A DNA stretch of 64,000 nt from Asterias amurensis (GCF_032118995.1 NC_092649.1:27525927-27589926); one strand, 5' to 3'; positions 1 through 13,797 are shown, counted from the first letter of the stretch. Numbers and translations: made by a program. Notes: a model not told the origin generated them from the letters alone.

Positions 1-198
1 AAATGTGACAGACAGTCAGTGATTCTTTAGTTGAATCCATCTTAGATCACACCCCACCCATGATGACCACACCCTCTTCTTGATCAAAATAAGCCGAAGA
101 CTTTGCCTCCTTTACACAAGTATAATCTTTTCCTAAAAACAAAGCAAACAGGCCTGTGTTCATGAAATAAATAATCATGATAAGACTAGAGTGCTTAC

Positions 199-280
199 CT
201 CTTCCTGTTTCTTGAACATGTCCAACTCTCCCTGTACCCTGTAAGTGGTTTCAAAGCTTCCTTGGTAGAGTCTTCAGCAT
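199..280 (-). CDS. possible internal exon of an unrecognised gene
   Basis: An 82-bp segment on the minus strand sits between a good acceptor (AATAATAACAG) and a good donor (AGAG then GTAAGC). Only the frame that needs one base from the preceding exon is open throughout; it starts AEDSTKEALKPLTGY. That phase fits the possible first exon at 3515-3458, which ends with one spare base. I do not recognise the protein, and no other exon is visible before the window ends. It is not part of INTS13, whose stop codon lies at 5845-5843. Chance pairing of splice-like sites remains quite possible. Confidence 0.25.
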
Positions 281-964
281 CTGTTATTATTAGACAGTCA
301 AAATACTATGAAAATAAAGGCCTATTATGAAAATTAAAAAAAGGATGGAGAGCTTAATATTTCCGTTTAATACCAAAGTTGTTATGAAATACAGCAGAAA
401 TACAATTAATGAAAAATGCTTAAAATTTAGCAGCAAAATCAAGTTTAAAGGGAATTACTAAAAATATTAACAAATAGACCTAATCGCACTCGTTAATCGG
501 CCGTCCTGCAGGAGATCTCATATCTTTTCCCACTGGTCAGACAAGAGCTTTGTCAGGGTTTTCTTTTGTTACTATGCGGTTTGGCAGTCGTTCAAACTCA
601 TTCTCTTCCTTCCTCCATGCTTCAACCAAACAATTATCTTCAAAAACTGAAGATTCATCAAAAAATGTCACTGCATTTCACCTTGATGGAAAGGGAAACA
701 AAATCTCCCAAAGAATTTTCTGAAAAGGAAGAAGCGGTTACAAAGACTTATTGGCTACTCTAACTAGTGGGTTATTGCCATTAAAAGCGTTTACAGAGCT
801 ACTAACAAGGTTTAAACCAGTTTGTATCTCTAATTAAACAACACTCAGCACTTCCAGCGAACAGTACTGATTGCTTGGTGCAGAGTTTGTTAGTCAAAAA
901 TAGGCCGGTACCGAGTTTGTATAGGGTCCACATTTCGGGTGTCGAGCGTGTGCCAGGCCCATGT
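281..964. other. gene-free stretch, nothing recognised
   Basis: AT-rich DNA with short open frames that look like chance. I saw no splice pairs, RNA gene or clear repeat here. Confidence 0.5.
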
Positions 965-1440
965 TTGCAGAGTGCGTAGTTTGCAGGGTGACAAGTTTGC
1001 AAAGTGCTTTTGCAGGGTGCCGAGTTTTCAAAGGCCCAAGGGGCAAGTTTTGCAAGGTGCCGAGTTTGCAAAGTGCTTTCGCAGGGTGCCGAGTTTTCAA
1101 AGGGGTAAGTTTGCAAGGTGTCGAGTTTGCAAAGTGCTTTTCCAGGGTGCTGCGTTTGCAAAGTGCCAAGTTTGCAGGGTGCTGCATATTTGCAAAGTGC
1201 CAAGTTTGCAGGGTGCTGCATATTTGCAAAGTGCCAAGTTTGCAGGGTGCTGCATATTTGCAAAGTGCCAAGTTTGCAGGGTGCTGCGTTTGCAAAGTGC
1301 CAAGTTTGCAGGGTGCTGCATATTTGCAAAGTGCCAAGTTTGCAGGGTGCTAAATTTGCGAAGTGCCATGTATGCAGGGTGCCGAGTTTGAGTGGTGTCG
1401 AGTTTGCAAAGTGAAATGTTTTTAGGGTGCTAAGTTTGTG
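965..1440. repeat. minisatellite, AGTTTGCAGGGTGC-type units
   Basis: A tandem array of roughly 14-17-bp half-units alternating TTTGCAAAGTGC and AAGTTTGCAGGGTGC. From about 1156 to 1350 these combine into six near-identical 30-34-bp units, some carrying an extra GCATAT. The flanks are degenerate copies. The unit contains few stop triplets, so several frames on both strands stay open for 90-237 codons. Those are by-products of the repeat, not genes. Confidence 0.93.
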
Positions 1441-1445
1441 AGGTC

Positions 1446-2572
1446 CTGATGTGTATTGCCTGTGCCTAGGCAGAAAAATTAGCTTGACAAAAAACATGAT
1501 GTAGGTATGTGACAAAACACACGCACAGCAATCATGAAAGTGTACAGAGCCTCGTTTTCAATGTTTACGTCCGTGCACAAATTCGGGCTTGCGCGGATCA
1601 CATTGGCAAAAAGGTGCCCTAACAATCACCCTTTTAATGACGTATAAGTTATTTTTAGAAAAGTACACAAGTTATTATGACGTAGAGCACATCTCAATGA
1701 TTATGGAAAACAAATCGATTTGCTCAGAAAGTATGTGAATCTTGGGTCGTTGCACTTTCAGTGGGACTGAAATATTTTGTACAAAACGGCAGTCAAGTAG
1801 TCAACAAAGTCGTATTTTTTTTCATTGAAGGAGCAAAAACTAACTCTTGCCACCTTGAAATTGATGTTTAGTGAGTAATTTTGAGTTGAAATGTGAAGTT
1901 TAAAAGCAATTTGTGGTTGCATTCATATTTTTTTTTGAGCCGTAAAAAAAAAAAAAAAAAAATCAATCGCAACATTAAATTCATGTCACAAAGGTAAAAA
2001 ATCGGCCGAGAATGGTACTATTTTTAACAATTATATTGATGTTTTTACACCATCTTACTTGATCCATGGTTTCTTGAATATGTCTTTATTTGAAAACTGT
2101 TAATATTTTGTCAGAATCCTTGTTCAAAAGTACGATGTTTGTAGATATTAAATTGACTTTAAAACTAACAATACACATGGAAAATGTAGTGGGCGGCCAT
2201 TTTGTGGTCACATGACAGTAATGCCTCTTCCTGATTGGATGAAAGTCAATATCTGACTGTTAACAAAGTCAGCTGTTTTTTTTAAGTGTTTTTAATCGTA
2301 TTTAATTGTAACTAGGAGGTCCCCCCCACCCCTGTCAATAATAACAGTAATATTAATAATAATTAATAAATTTAAAGAAATTAATAAACGAATAAATTTA
2401 AATAATTTAAATTAAAAACAATTTTTTTTTTTTTTTTTAATACTCAGTCAGAATAGATTATATTTAAAAGAAAATGAAGAAAAATTACATGGAACAAAAA
2501 TACCAAATAGCAGAGTAAGGCTTTCATAACTAAGTATAAAACAACTTGTAAGTTAAGTTTGATCCTGATGCA
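1446..2572. other. gene-free AT-rich stretch
   Basis: Low-complexity A/T runs (near 1946-1963, 2283-2290 and 2422-2440) and ordinary AT-rich sequence. No exon, RNA gene or inverted repeat was recognised. Confidence 0.5.
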
Positions 2573-2682
2573 ATGGTGGGTAGTGAGGTGGGCGGTGGGA
2601 ACGCCGGGTGGGTCTTTCTGGCAGTTGGTGGGTGGATAAGTTTGTAGGCTGACAGGCAGTTGGGTGGGTGGGTTTTCAACTG
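2573..2682 (+). repeat. G-rich low-complexity tract (GGTGGGT repeats)
   Basis: Repeated GGTGGG and GGGTGGGTGGG runs lie on the plus strand in otherwise AT-rich DNA. The spacing of the G-triplets would permit G-quadruplex folding, which is an inference only. Confidence 0.6.
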
Positions 2683-3457
2683 ATGATTTAATTATTACTG
2701 TTTAATGTTATTAAGCCTATTCTAAGCTTTCCATTGATACCAAATTCATGAAAACTGAACAAGAAATAAGAAAACAACAACATTTCTGGTAGATCTTTTA
2801 TTCACATCATTTCGGTCACAAAGTCCGATTCACTTTTGTGTTGTTTTCAATGGAAGTCCATTGGACGCTAATTAGGCTAATTAGGCGACACAAAAAAAAT
2901 AAATAACTTTCTTATTACTGGTCTGAGAAAGATGATCTTGGTGTCATTTGAAAGGTCTCTTCAAGAGCTTTCCAGCAGTTTCAGTTTCATTGAAATCCAT
3001 TAACTTTTCATTTTTTTGTCACATACCTACATGATTGATAGCCAAACACACAGTCACAGCATGGTCACAGCCACAGCTACTTTGTGCAGGGAAAAAACAG
3101 CAGAGCTGAGTTGACTTAAACATTGCGACATACATGTACAAGAAATAAATACGAAAGAAGTTTCAGCTTCCTCCACCAGGTAATGATATGAAAATATGTG
3201 GTTAAAAATTGTTTCAACCTTACACGCCTGGAGGTCTGGACCCGGTCGCGTACGCAAGTCGCAACGAATGGAGGCGTGGTCTGTACCGAACCGAGTGACA
3301 CTCACACACAGCTAACTCCATGCTCACACAACAACCAAGTTCACGGCCAGTCTTCAGTCAAAAACAGCACAAATTCACCAGTTTATATATTATCAACAGC
3401 ATGCACGTACATTTCCTATTAATATACTGTACTTTCTAAAGTTTAATGTTCGCTTAC

Positions 3458-3515
3458 CTTTGTTTTTCCCGACATTTTTGAGTTCCATCTCCTCCCCTCT
3501 GACCGTCCGCAGTCG
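3458..3515 (-). CDS. possible first exon of a gene lying left of INTS13
   Basis: On the minus strand, start codons at 3488 and 3475 are followed by a strong donor (AAAG then GTAAGC, exon end 3458). From 3488 the peptide is MELKNVGKNK and ends with one spare base, matching the phase of the possible exon at 280-199. From 3475 it is MSGKTK with no spare base, and exon 280-199 would then stop after ten codons. Upstream DNA (3520-3640) is more CG-rich than its surroundings, as expected for a promoter. The product is not recognised and the link between the two exons is unproven. Confidence 0.3.
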
Positions 3516-3519
3516 TCAC

Positions 3520-5229
3520 TTTTGCAAAATTCCAAACACGCGGTTTATGTTTATTCTCGACAACAGAGGGCGCTAAACCTCCAGTTATTTATTTCATCGT
3601 GTCGCCCCGCCCCCCCCCCCCCCAACGTCTCTTTTAATAAACAAACCGCACTGGTTTTTAACCAAATCCAATATTATCTGATTATCTGCAAACTTTCAAC
3701 TTGAGTAAACAAAATTAACGTTTGAGCTACCTCCATGCTCTTTGCTACAACCAATCTGGTTTTGGTCTGCATTTATGGCTTTCCATAGTTTTTCAACCTG
3801 TGGGGGGGGGGGGGGGGCAAGCAGTGGGTGAAGAAAAAGGAAGGCTCAATTAAAGCCATTTGATAAACAATGTCTGTGCATCCAAACTGGTTATTGGGTC
3901 CAGGATCAGAAAAAACAATTCAATTATTTCTAAATTTTAATGCTCAGACGGAACACTTTGTGCATTTTTTGTTGTAATTTAGCGATAACAATAGTGTGTA
4001 ATAATAAGGCCAAGTTGCAGAGTTACGATGTCTCTTTTTCCTTTTCTTTTTTTACATTTTGTACATATTTTTTATTTTATTTTATTTATTTGTTAGTTAT
4101 TTATTTATTTTTTAATTATTCTTTTTTTTTTTTGGGGGGGGGGAATGGGAGGGGTTTTGGGGACGCTCGGGGTCAGGTGGCAACTGGTTTTGGGTTCCAT
4201 GAACTGCAAAATGTTCCTTTAACCTGATTAGGTCCTTTTTTAAGCCATGGCTTCAGCTTAAGGTCTGTTTTTGGGCTCCGGCATTGGTGCCATTGAATAT
4301 GTATTCAGACAGGTCCAAATTCTAACAAAAACTATGTACTAAAATTGCAAGGAATACAAGAAGTTTATTTACATATTCACAGTTTATCAAAAATGTTATA
4401 AATCTGACACCCTTCACTAGTATTTTAAGACTTTACATAAACATATTTGTTATGAGAATTAATAACCGTATTTAGCGCTTTGTATCAATTCGAAAATTAA
4501 AAGGCGCTTATTATTATTATTATTTTTAAACTATGTGAGGGTTCATTGCTTAACCTTTAACAACACAAATAATCCAGACTACAAGTTTGTTGGATGCAGT
4601 ACCATACCATTGACCTAAACCAGACAGGTTGACTAACCACATGGTTTAACTACCCATATGGTTCAATGTTTGAACAAAGAGGGAGGCTGTGTATTGGGAG
4701 AGTTGTGAGACCTTACAGAAGACATTCTTTGGTCCAATGTACGCATACAGGGTGCCAGACTGGACTGTACATAGCTTTGTGCTACCTTTGGACTGAAAAA
4801 TGGCGTCCATCAAATCCTAGAGCAACTTCGAGTGTGCACCACGGTTAACTAAAGGTTGACCATTTGCACTCGAACCCCAGGCTGGTCAATCATTGGTTGA
4901 CTACATTTTGAACCAGCCCCATGAGCATGGTTTCTTCCGTGGTCCCAATGGCTTGTTCCATGCTTACATGTGTCAAGTGCAAAGGGGAACCAGTGACACT
5001 ATAGCGAAAGTGACTGGGCTTCCAAACCAGTCGTTTGAGTTTCAATGCTGGTCAGTAGTCGACTAAAATGTGCACCCTCGAACTTGCTCCAAGCTTACAC
5101 TACCTACATGGTTGAACTTACCAAACTATTATTTTATGAACACCTGACCGTGACATAAACAACAGCTAAATGCCAGTCACAAGCAATGAAAATGGCATGA
5201 AATTTTGGCCAGTTAACAGGCAGTGACAT
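3520..5229. other. gene-free stretch with C- and G-homopolymers
   Basis: Contains a poly-C run near 3607-3624, poly-G runs near 3801-3818 and 4133-4142, and T-rich DNA. AAAGGCGCTTATTATT at about 4500 resembles the 3' tail shared by SINEs and LINEs in this window. No gene recognised. Confidence 0.5.
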
Positions 5230-5315
5230 GAGCTTTTCATAGCTGTGTTTTGATTGGTTAGGGTGATGTTGGTGCAATCACCTCGGACCAATCAAAACAC
5301 AGATATGGAAAGCTT
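5230..5315. repeat. 86-bp imperfect hairpin
   Basis: AGCTTTTCATAGCTGTGTTT on the left is matched in reverse complement on the right (AAGCTTTCCATATCTGTGTT), and both arms continue into TGATTGGT. The arms are about 38 bp with a very short loop. It looks like a small palindromic MITE just downstream of INTS13. Confidence 0.75.
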
Positions 5316-5842
5316 ACTTTTGGTCATCTGCATGCTGTGTCCACGTGTGTATTATTGATACAAAACACAATAACGTACATGCACGTGCAAATACTTGCGT
5401 GCATGTACTTGCATGTAATGTTGGTGTAAAATTTGACTGCGAAGTCAATGTATGTGAAGTCAATGTAGGTGAAAGTTGAAGATACACGACAGCTGGAGGC
5501 CAGTCTCTGGCGTTATTCATGAGCCTCGAAGTTTGACCTCAGATGTTCAGGGTAGTGTGAAATAAGCATGCTATTTTCGAGCTTAAGCACAATTTGTGCT
5601 TAAGCAGCTCAAGGAAATTGGCCCCTGGTGCTTCTGGTACACAAAGTAAGCACCCTTGTTTCCTCAGGCTTGCAGGCTAGAGAGTTTTAAGTTTACTTAT
5701 GAGGCATCCTTCGTTTCATAACCAGAAGTATAAAATAAAACAATACCCTAAATCTGTCAAGTTGGACATGTTGAGTTAAGTCTCTCCCTTCACGTTAAAT
5801 AAAAACCAGTCTTCAGGGTTCAGTCTTCGAGGATGTTCCGTG

Positions 5843-8800
5843 TCATGATGTCCTCTCCTTCTTAACTTCTCCATTTGTGCTGAAATCATTAACGACAAAG
5901 TCGACTGTCTGTAAGACGAGCTTGGAAGCTACACGATCTCGGTCGATACATTTTTTTTCTTCAAAACACCCAAGGCCTGTGCACATTTCACTGATTCAAT
6001 TACAACCAGACAGGGCCCAATTTCATGGCTCTGCTCACCGTAAGCAAAGAATCGACGCTTACTGAAGCAGGTAATTCCTTGATTACGCCAAGCCCCGAAC
6101 CATTTCACAGAACAACTGTCTGTAAAGTCTGAGGAATTCAAATTCAACCGGTAACTTATGACTTAGTAAGTGAAAGTCATTGTACCAGACATTATTCAAA
6201 CTCACAAATGGTTTAGGCCTCGTCTGGAACAGCGACTACGGCTACAGATACGGCTAGATCGCGCGTATCTGCCAGTGATCTAGCCGCAGCTGTAGCCAAA
6301 GCCGCTGTTTCGGACACGGCCTTACTGTCCTGGTGTGAACAGTTCTAAAAATACTAAATTTTAGGAAGCACTTATCAGAGTTTATGCAGCAAGAGGTATG
6401 TTATCCCTTCCCAGTGGACAGTATTTTTGTATTTTAGTCTTTCTTACAGACACAGGACACTATTGGTAATTGTCAAAGACCAGTCTTCTCACTTAGTGTA
6501 TCTCAACATATGCATAAAATAACAAACCTGTGAAATTTGAGCTCAATTGGTTGTCGGTGTTGCGAGATAATAATTAGAGCCTTCAAGAAAGACTCTGCTA
6601 GGGTCGAAACGTCAGGCCATTAACTATTTTTTGGAGATAATAATTAAAGAAAAAACACCCTTGTCACACGAAATTGTGTGCTTTCAGATGCTTGATTTTG
6701 AGACCTCAAATTCTAAATCTGAGGTCTCGAAATCAATTTCGTTGAAACTTACTTCTTTCTCGAAAACTACGTCACTTCAGAGGGAGCCGTTTCTCACAAT
6801 GTTTTATACCATCAACCTCTGCCCATTACTCCCTACCAAGTGAGGTTTTATGCTGATAATTATTTTGAGTAATTACCAATAGTGTCTGCCCTTTATGTTT
6901 TTTCTGTAATTTTTTCTCTTTTTCTGTAATAGTATATATATTTTCTTATGCTCTGTAATTTTAAACGCAATTCAGCCTCTGGCTGCCAAGTTTGAATGTT
7001 TTTTAATCAACCAATAAAAATAAAAGCTTCAAGAACTCACCTCTCTTTTTCTTCTTTCATGAGGTTAGGGTAAAGAGCAGCGACCTTGCCTGATGATTCT
7101 GACCTCCCAGCGAACTCCGAGTGCCGCTTAGAATGAATGGTGTTGATTCGACCGCTCCATAGCGATAGCAACGACTGTGGCCCGGCTGGATCAATAAAAA
7201 AAAATTAAAAAGAACAATTAAATCCATGCTCAGTAAAAATATTAATAATAATAATAGCAATAGCCCTGTGCCAACAAACCAAAGGTCTAGCGTTAAAAAA
7301 AACCTCTGAACCCCTCTAAATAGGCTCATTTCTCTAATATCTCTTCAGTCTGCTGATGATGACCAGAGCAAGCTTGTCCAAACATTGAGACCAATCCAAG
7401 AACTGACTCCGTGGTAGTGCAGTTAAGTAGTAGTCCCAGGCGCTTATCTATACCTTCCGCCCAAGTAGTAGTTAAAAAGCAGGACAGTTCTTTCTAGAAC
7501 TGAGAAGTCTCACAAAAAATCTGAAAAATCTACTCTACGCAGTATTACAATATATAGCATGACAGTTCTCTAAAGAACAAATCTACCTGGCAAGTAGACA
7601 CAAACATGGTGTTACCGCAAGCAAAATATATATAAATATTCATATTCATAACCAAACATTCACCATGTTCATGGACAAAAATTCTTAAACTGAAAGATGT
7701 ATTTGTTGCTCATTTGCTTTATCCTTCGGTGTTATGTCTTGAGTGTATTTATGTTTTGTCCGCCCCACACTGCATACATGACCTGGGTTTTTGTGTATTG
7801 TGTGTTTTAATTGCTGAATAAAAATTGATTGAACAACAGCAAAAACAAAGTGTCTTTGCTTAAAATAGAAACAAAACACAGGTCCATGTCCTCAGGTGTC
7901 CACGTCTAAAGCCCGGATCATACTTCTGCGAATGCAAAGCGAATTTTGACATCACAGTGCTGCTGCCGCAGCGAATGTTTCGCAAGAGTTGAGCACAAGT
8001 CAACTGTTGAGAATTATTCATTGCGAATTTGTGACGTCAAAATTCGTAACGCCTGTGCATTCGCATTTGCAGCAAGTATGAACCAGAGTTTCAGTGAGCA
8101 GTTAATTCATTTTTATTTTGAATCGATGTTATGCAAAATGAGTAATCGTTTTTTTTACTATGTTCTCGTGACCCAGATGGCCATTCGATCTCAGAACTTC
8201 TACAGGTTTGTCAGTTTATGTATATGATGGACTACATGAAGTACTTACACTACCAGTAACTGTTTTGTTAGCAAAAACATTTCTGTAGTGTTCCTTTAAA
8301 CACATGCAAATATAATTCTTGAGTTCACTGACCTTTTGGTTTCCCGATAAGATCTCCAATATACATCTTCTGTTTCTTGATCGGAGGTTGATCTAAGACG
8401 CCTCGGATGTTCTCTTTGTGCATCTCTGTTTTGATGTCTGGACCGCCACTCCTGTAAAATCAGACGATTTGCGTCAGAGAACATGTCGTGAACTAGCTTT
8501 CAGGGGCGAGGTTGTATTAAAAAGGATATTCCTTAAAAATTCAAGACTCAAATGTCGAACTCTTTGTGTAGAGATGAAGCAAGGTGATTCCACAAGATGT
8601 TACATCTTAGGACTGCCCAGGATTTCTTTGTTGTTGGAAAAATGTTTCCCCGGAAACCATTGCGAGACGAATCAATTACATCGTAGATCATATAAATAGA
8701 CTCAAATCAAAGAAGTGCTCAAAATGAATGGCTTCGGATACCATTTTTGCTGGTAAATACCCAATTTTACATTTTGTTTCAAAAGGAGATTGCAAGTGTA

Positions 8801-11800
8801 ATTTGGAAATTGCGCGGTGGTTGGAAACAGAGGAAATTATTCCAGTGGTAGTAGTGCCGGGCGGGTTTTCCGGCACCGACCACTGTGCGAAGAACCCTTC
8901 AGTAACTACTTTAAAGGTACTCGACACATTTGGTAATTGTCAAAGACCAGTCTTCTCACTTGGTGTATCTCAACATACGCATAAAATAACAAACCTGAGA
9001 AAATTTCAACTCAATTGGTTGTCAAAGTTGTGTGAGAATAATGCAAGAAAAAACACACTTGTGCCACAAGATTTGTGCTTTCAGATGCCTTGGATTCGAG
9101 ACCACAGCTGAGGTCTCGAATTCAATTCAAATATTTTAGTGAGAAATTACTTCTTTTTTCAAAAACTATGTTACTTCAGAGGGAGCACGATGTTTCTCAC
9201 GATGTTTTTATACTATCAACAGCTCTCCATTGCTCGTAAACAAGTCAGTTGTTATGCTACCAATTATTTTGAGTAATTACCAAGAGTGTCCACTGCCTTT
9301 CCTTTAACCGGAAGACCTGTATGCTTGCACAACTTTCAAGGAGTGAGATCATAACTGGGGTCAAAAGCCTGGTTCATACTTACTACGAATGCTTTGTGTA
9401 AAACGAACTTGACGAAGTTGTCTGAATTGTTCACTGCGAATTTGTGATGTTTAAACTGGCATAGAATTTGCATTTGGCTTAAGGTGGTAAAATGCAGGGC
9501 AGGTAAAGCCATTCTGATCCCCAACAGTCATTCTTACATAGAGTAACATGTGAAACATGAAGCACAGCCTTCCTGCAGGCAGGATATTTGTTCCTTAAGA
9601 GTACGAGAGTTGACCCACATGTACATATGGAATAGGCTTCAATAGACCTTTATCATGGTGCAGCAATCTTGAATTTTTCCCATTGATATCAATGTAATCA
9701 AACCGAGGCAGGAAGAACAAAATAGTCTGGTTCCTGTTTTCAAAATGATTATATTAGCATTCATTAGTGTTACTTTGTGTTTCTTTTCTGCACAATTTGG
9801 TTTTTTTTGATAGGCGTTATTTATTCCATGCCACTTTTGCTATTGCCAATCTCCTTTTTTCTTATTTAATTTTTATGTGGGTTTAATGTTTTGTATATTT
9901 CCCTTTAATGTATGTAATCTTGTTGATTTTTACCTTGTAAATTCAATTGTAATTTAGCCTTTGGCTACAAATATTTGAATAAAATACCTTGAATTGAATT
10001 GAATTGAATTGAAATTTGATACAAGGAACATGACCAAGATGGAGACAGCATGATAAAGGTCAATAGATCTGAATTTAATAACAATTTTTCTGGTTTTGAA
10101 CGAGCCAATTTTGTTGGTTTTTCTAACGGAAAAAAGAAATATGAAATCAGACTTGAGTAGGAAGAATATCATGCCTGCAAAAATGCTAAGAACTACAACT
10201 GTCTACAACCGTTGAAATAAATAAAAAAAACGTTTCTCCAACTACCTATCGTTTTCCGGCCACAAAGGTTGCGTTTCCATAGCGTCAGGGTCGGTCTTTT
10301 CCACCTTGACAGTAACCCGCTCTGCTGCCCTCTTTGTTGAGGTCTTTCCAGCTTCGTCACCGGGTGGTTTACGGCAGTCCAGAATGCACTGTAAGACTTT
10401 CTCGTGGGCTGGTGACGTGGCACTGTGCGCTCGGACAAGCGTCTCTAGCTCAGACCACATCTGTCTGTACTGCTCCTCTCTGTAGACAAATATATTTTTT
10501 TTAAACATCAACCTTTCTTTTAATAATGTGTGTACGTGTGTTTAGAAATAGATTAGGCGCTGTTACTATTAGCTATGAATTGTGTTCCGCGTAATAAAAT
10601 TGGCGTACATGAGACTGGCGCGTCGTACACGCGGAAACCAGCCAGTCTTAAACAGCTCCAGCTGGTTTTTATCAACCGTTTAAACACACCCGACGTGACG
10701 AGCTCTCCACCAATAGGAATAGCGAAACTGTTTGGGGTATTTATGAATAATAAATAACACTAGGTATTTGTTTTGCATGCGCCAAATCAATCTAAACAGA
10801 TGTTCAAGGCATCTTCAACATGATATTGCACAGATGGTATTCTTATTTAACTGAAATTATACAACAAGACCGTCTTACTTGTTCATTCATTAGTTTATAA
10901 TAATTAATTATAATAATTTGGGGGCGCTAATCATCCTTACTCGCAGCTAAGAGCTGAATTGCGAAGGACGTGGCTACAACGTGTTCGAGAAGCAGGCATG
11001 CAAGGCACCTTTGGCTGCCAGCCACATCAACCCATTATGACCACGGAGCACAGCCAAGACCGAAAGTGTTTGATTTTTCCCGAGGGAGGAAAACCGGATG
11101 TTCTGGAAAACCCTCGTGGCACAGCAGAGAACCAACGCACAACTCAACTCACATATGGCCCCGTCCGCGAATCAAACCGGGGTCACCTTGGTGAGAGGCG
11201 AGCGCTTAACGCACACGCCAACCATGCCACCATTACTGGCCCGACACTAAAACTACCTGGCCTCAAGCCTGCGGTTAAGTGTAAAACTAAAGCCCTTAGT
11301 GACACTTGTGTCCCTGAGCAAGGCACTTTATTACAATTACTTCTCTCCACCAAAGGGTAAATTGGTACCTGTGAGGGCAGAGATGGTTCTTGTGATTGAT
11401 TGAGCCTAGTAGCGGTCCCCAGGGAGCTGAGATGGTTTTAAAGGAATGAATTAATGGCACAGTGACCAGGAGTAACACTGTGGGGAGTGCTTTGAGACAC
11501 CTTTCGGGTGTAAAAAGCGCTATATTAGAACTGGTTGTTATCATTGATACTAATATTCTTGAAGAAGCCAAAACTGACTCACCTCTTCGGACCTTTGCCC
11601 CTTGACCCCATAGTAGGCACTGGAAGTGGTTCATTCCTGGTTTCCATGCCAACCACGTGATAGACAGCTTTCTTACACTCTAATACCTCATCGTCTGTCA
11701 AGACCGATTTAGTGATGAGGGTAGGCAAGGGGTCTAAATGCTAGTAAATATAGGAAAGATGCAACCATTACTTCAATTCAATGTGACGTTTATTCCATAC

Positions 11801-13760
11801 TCATTTTGGAAAATAGTTGAGATTTTAACAGTACATAGAAAGGTAACAAAATCAAAAGCACATAAAATATGAGCATACAAAATTTATATGTTGTTAAAGC
11901 CATCGAACCCTTTCGGTAAACAGTATTGTCCAAGGCCCACACTTTGTGTATCACAACTTATATTTCAAATAACAAACCTGTGAAAATTTAGGTTCAATCG
12001 GTCATCGGAGTCGGGAGTAAATAACGGGAAACCCACCCTTGTATCCGCGCGTTTTGCCGTGCCATAACATGTGTTTAAAATAAATCCGTAATTCTCGCTG
12101 TCGAGAATTGATATTGTTTTACTGTTTTCTCAAAAATTAAAGCATTTCATGGAATAATATTTTAAGAGAAGTCTTTCACCACTACCTTCTATAAACCCTA
12201 TAAGTTATTTGTAAATCTGTTAACTTTTTTTTTCTTTTTTTTACCGAAAGGGTCCAACGACTTTAAAGTAAATAATAAATAAATAACCAGGAAGTAACTA
12301 TGTACAAGAGGGAGCTATTGGTGTTACATGATGTGACAACAATGTAAGAAACATTCATTTTTTACTTTGAAGTATTATGTGGTTAGGTAAAAGATTTTAA
12401 TTTGTATGCACCCAAAATTTAATCTGAGAGGCGTCACTGGAGTAACAGTTCTCAGATTGTGTATTCCCATTGCAGATTATTCTTCCTGTGTGGACATAAC
12501 TGCTCAAGATTTTCAGCAATATCTCACAAATGCTATCACCTTTACTTGTGGTCAAGTGGTTCGACTGCTGGACTTGCAATCATAGGGTTAGGTTAGAATC
12601 CTACCAAGCTAATCACTAACTTCACAATGACTAGAATAAGTACTGTCGTCTAGTTATGCACCGTTCCGGCTTTCCACTAAGCTCCACCCACCGCGCACGT
12701 GAGCAAGACACGTGTATGAACACTCCCAATGACATTCTGCACGATTCTGCCGCGCGTGCCAAATATACGCGCACGCATGACCGAGTTTGTCCGACCACAA
12801 TCATTGCTGTGATTGGTCAAGTGGGTGAACGCGCACAGTTTGATTGATAGGCCGGATCGGTTCATTGATCCGCAATTTCAAACAAACAAAATGGAATTTT
12901 CATAGGCTATTTATGGTATACGTATCAACTACTATATAGGATTGCACCAAAAAGTGGGTTCCAAATATCAAAGGTTTATATTCCCTTTATCTACTAATTT
13001 TAAAATTCAGTTTCATTTTACCCATACACACTGATGTGTGTCAGCACAGTATACTCAGTACTTTCTCCCGAGTTCTGTAATTAAATTCACAGACAAATTA
13101 CTCAGGTGGGATTCAAACCCACCCTTTGCCATTCTAGACCAGTGTCTTACCAACTAGATTGCCCGTTAGCTAGAGGCAGTTCGAACCCAATGTTTAAGCA
13201 GCGAGTACTGCCACAATTAAAAAAATGTTAAATTTACATTGGGGGATGAAGAATACCTTTTTTTGGTTTTACCCATATACAACAATGTGTAGATAGGTAA
13301 AACCAAAATAAATATTCTTTATCCCCAATGCAAATTTAACATCTATTACTATTTACATTTTAATTTTGGTAAAAATATAGAGAGTTTCCTTCAATGTGTG
13401 ACTTACCGATGGCATGTTAAAGATGATAGTGTTACTGATCACCATTGGCCAAAGTCTCGTCATCCGCTCCAGCTGGGACTTGGCTATGGGCAAAAGTCAA
13501 TCCCCAAAAGCATTGATTAAAGGATTTGGGTATTTTTGTGACAAAACACTTTGTCCACAGATTTACATAAAGCTTACACAGTTTGAAGATAATGATAGTA
13601 CATGGTTTCCCTTAAAATATTACTTGCTGAGGTGCTGTAGTTTTTGAGAAATGAATAAAGCAATATCCCCAGAGCAGGGAAAATAGAATCGTGCGGGGAT
13701 CACTGAGGGAGTCAGAGTTTTAACCATAGCAGGAGTGTAAAAGCACTTATGACTCAAGAA

Positions 13761-13797
<37 letters not shown>

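Noticed and set aside
802-1515. 237-codon minus-strand open frame with Cys/Leu/Gly repeats
   Set aside because: It is a translation of the 965-1440 minisatellite; other frames on both strands are equally open.
8728-9111. 127-codon open frame near 8.7 kb
   Set aside because: Its second half is a family A element and it lies antisense within an INTS13 intron; no recognisable domain.
10959-11360. 133-codon open frame
   Set aside because: It falls in a SINE-like element; codons read through tRNA-like boxes.
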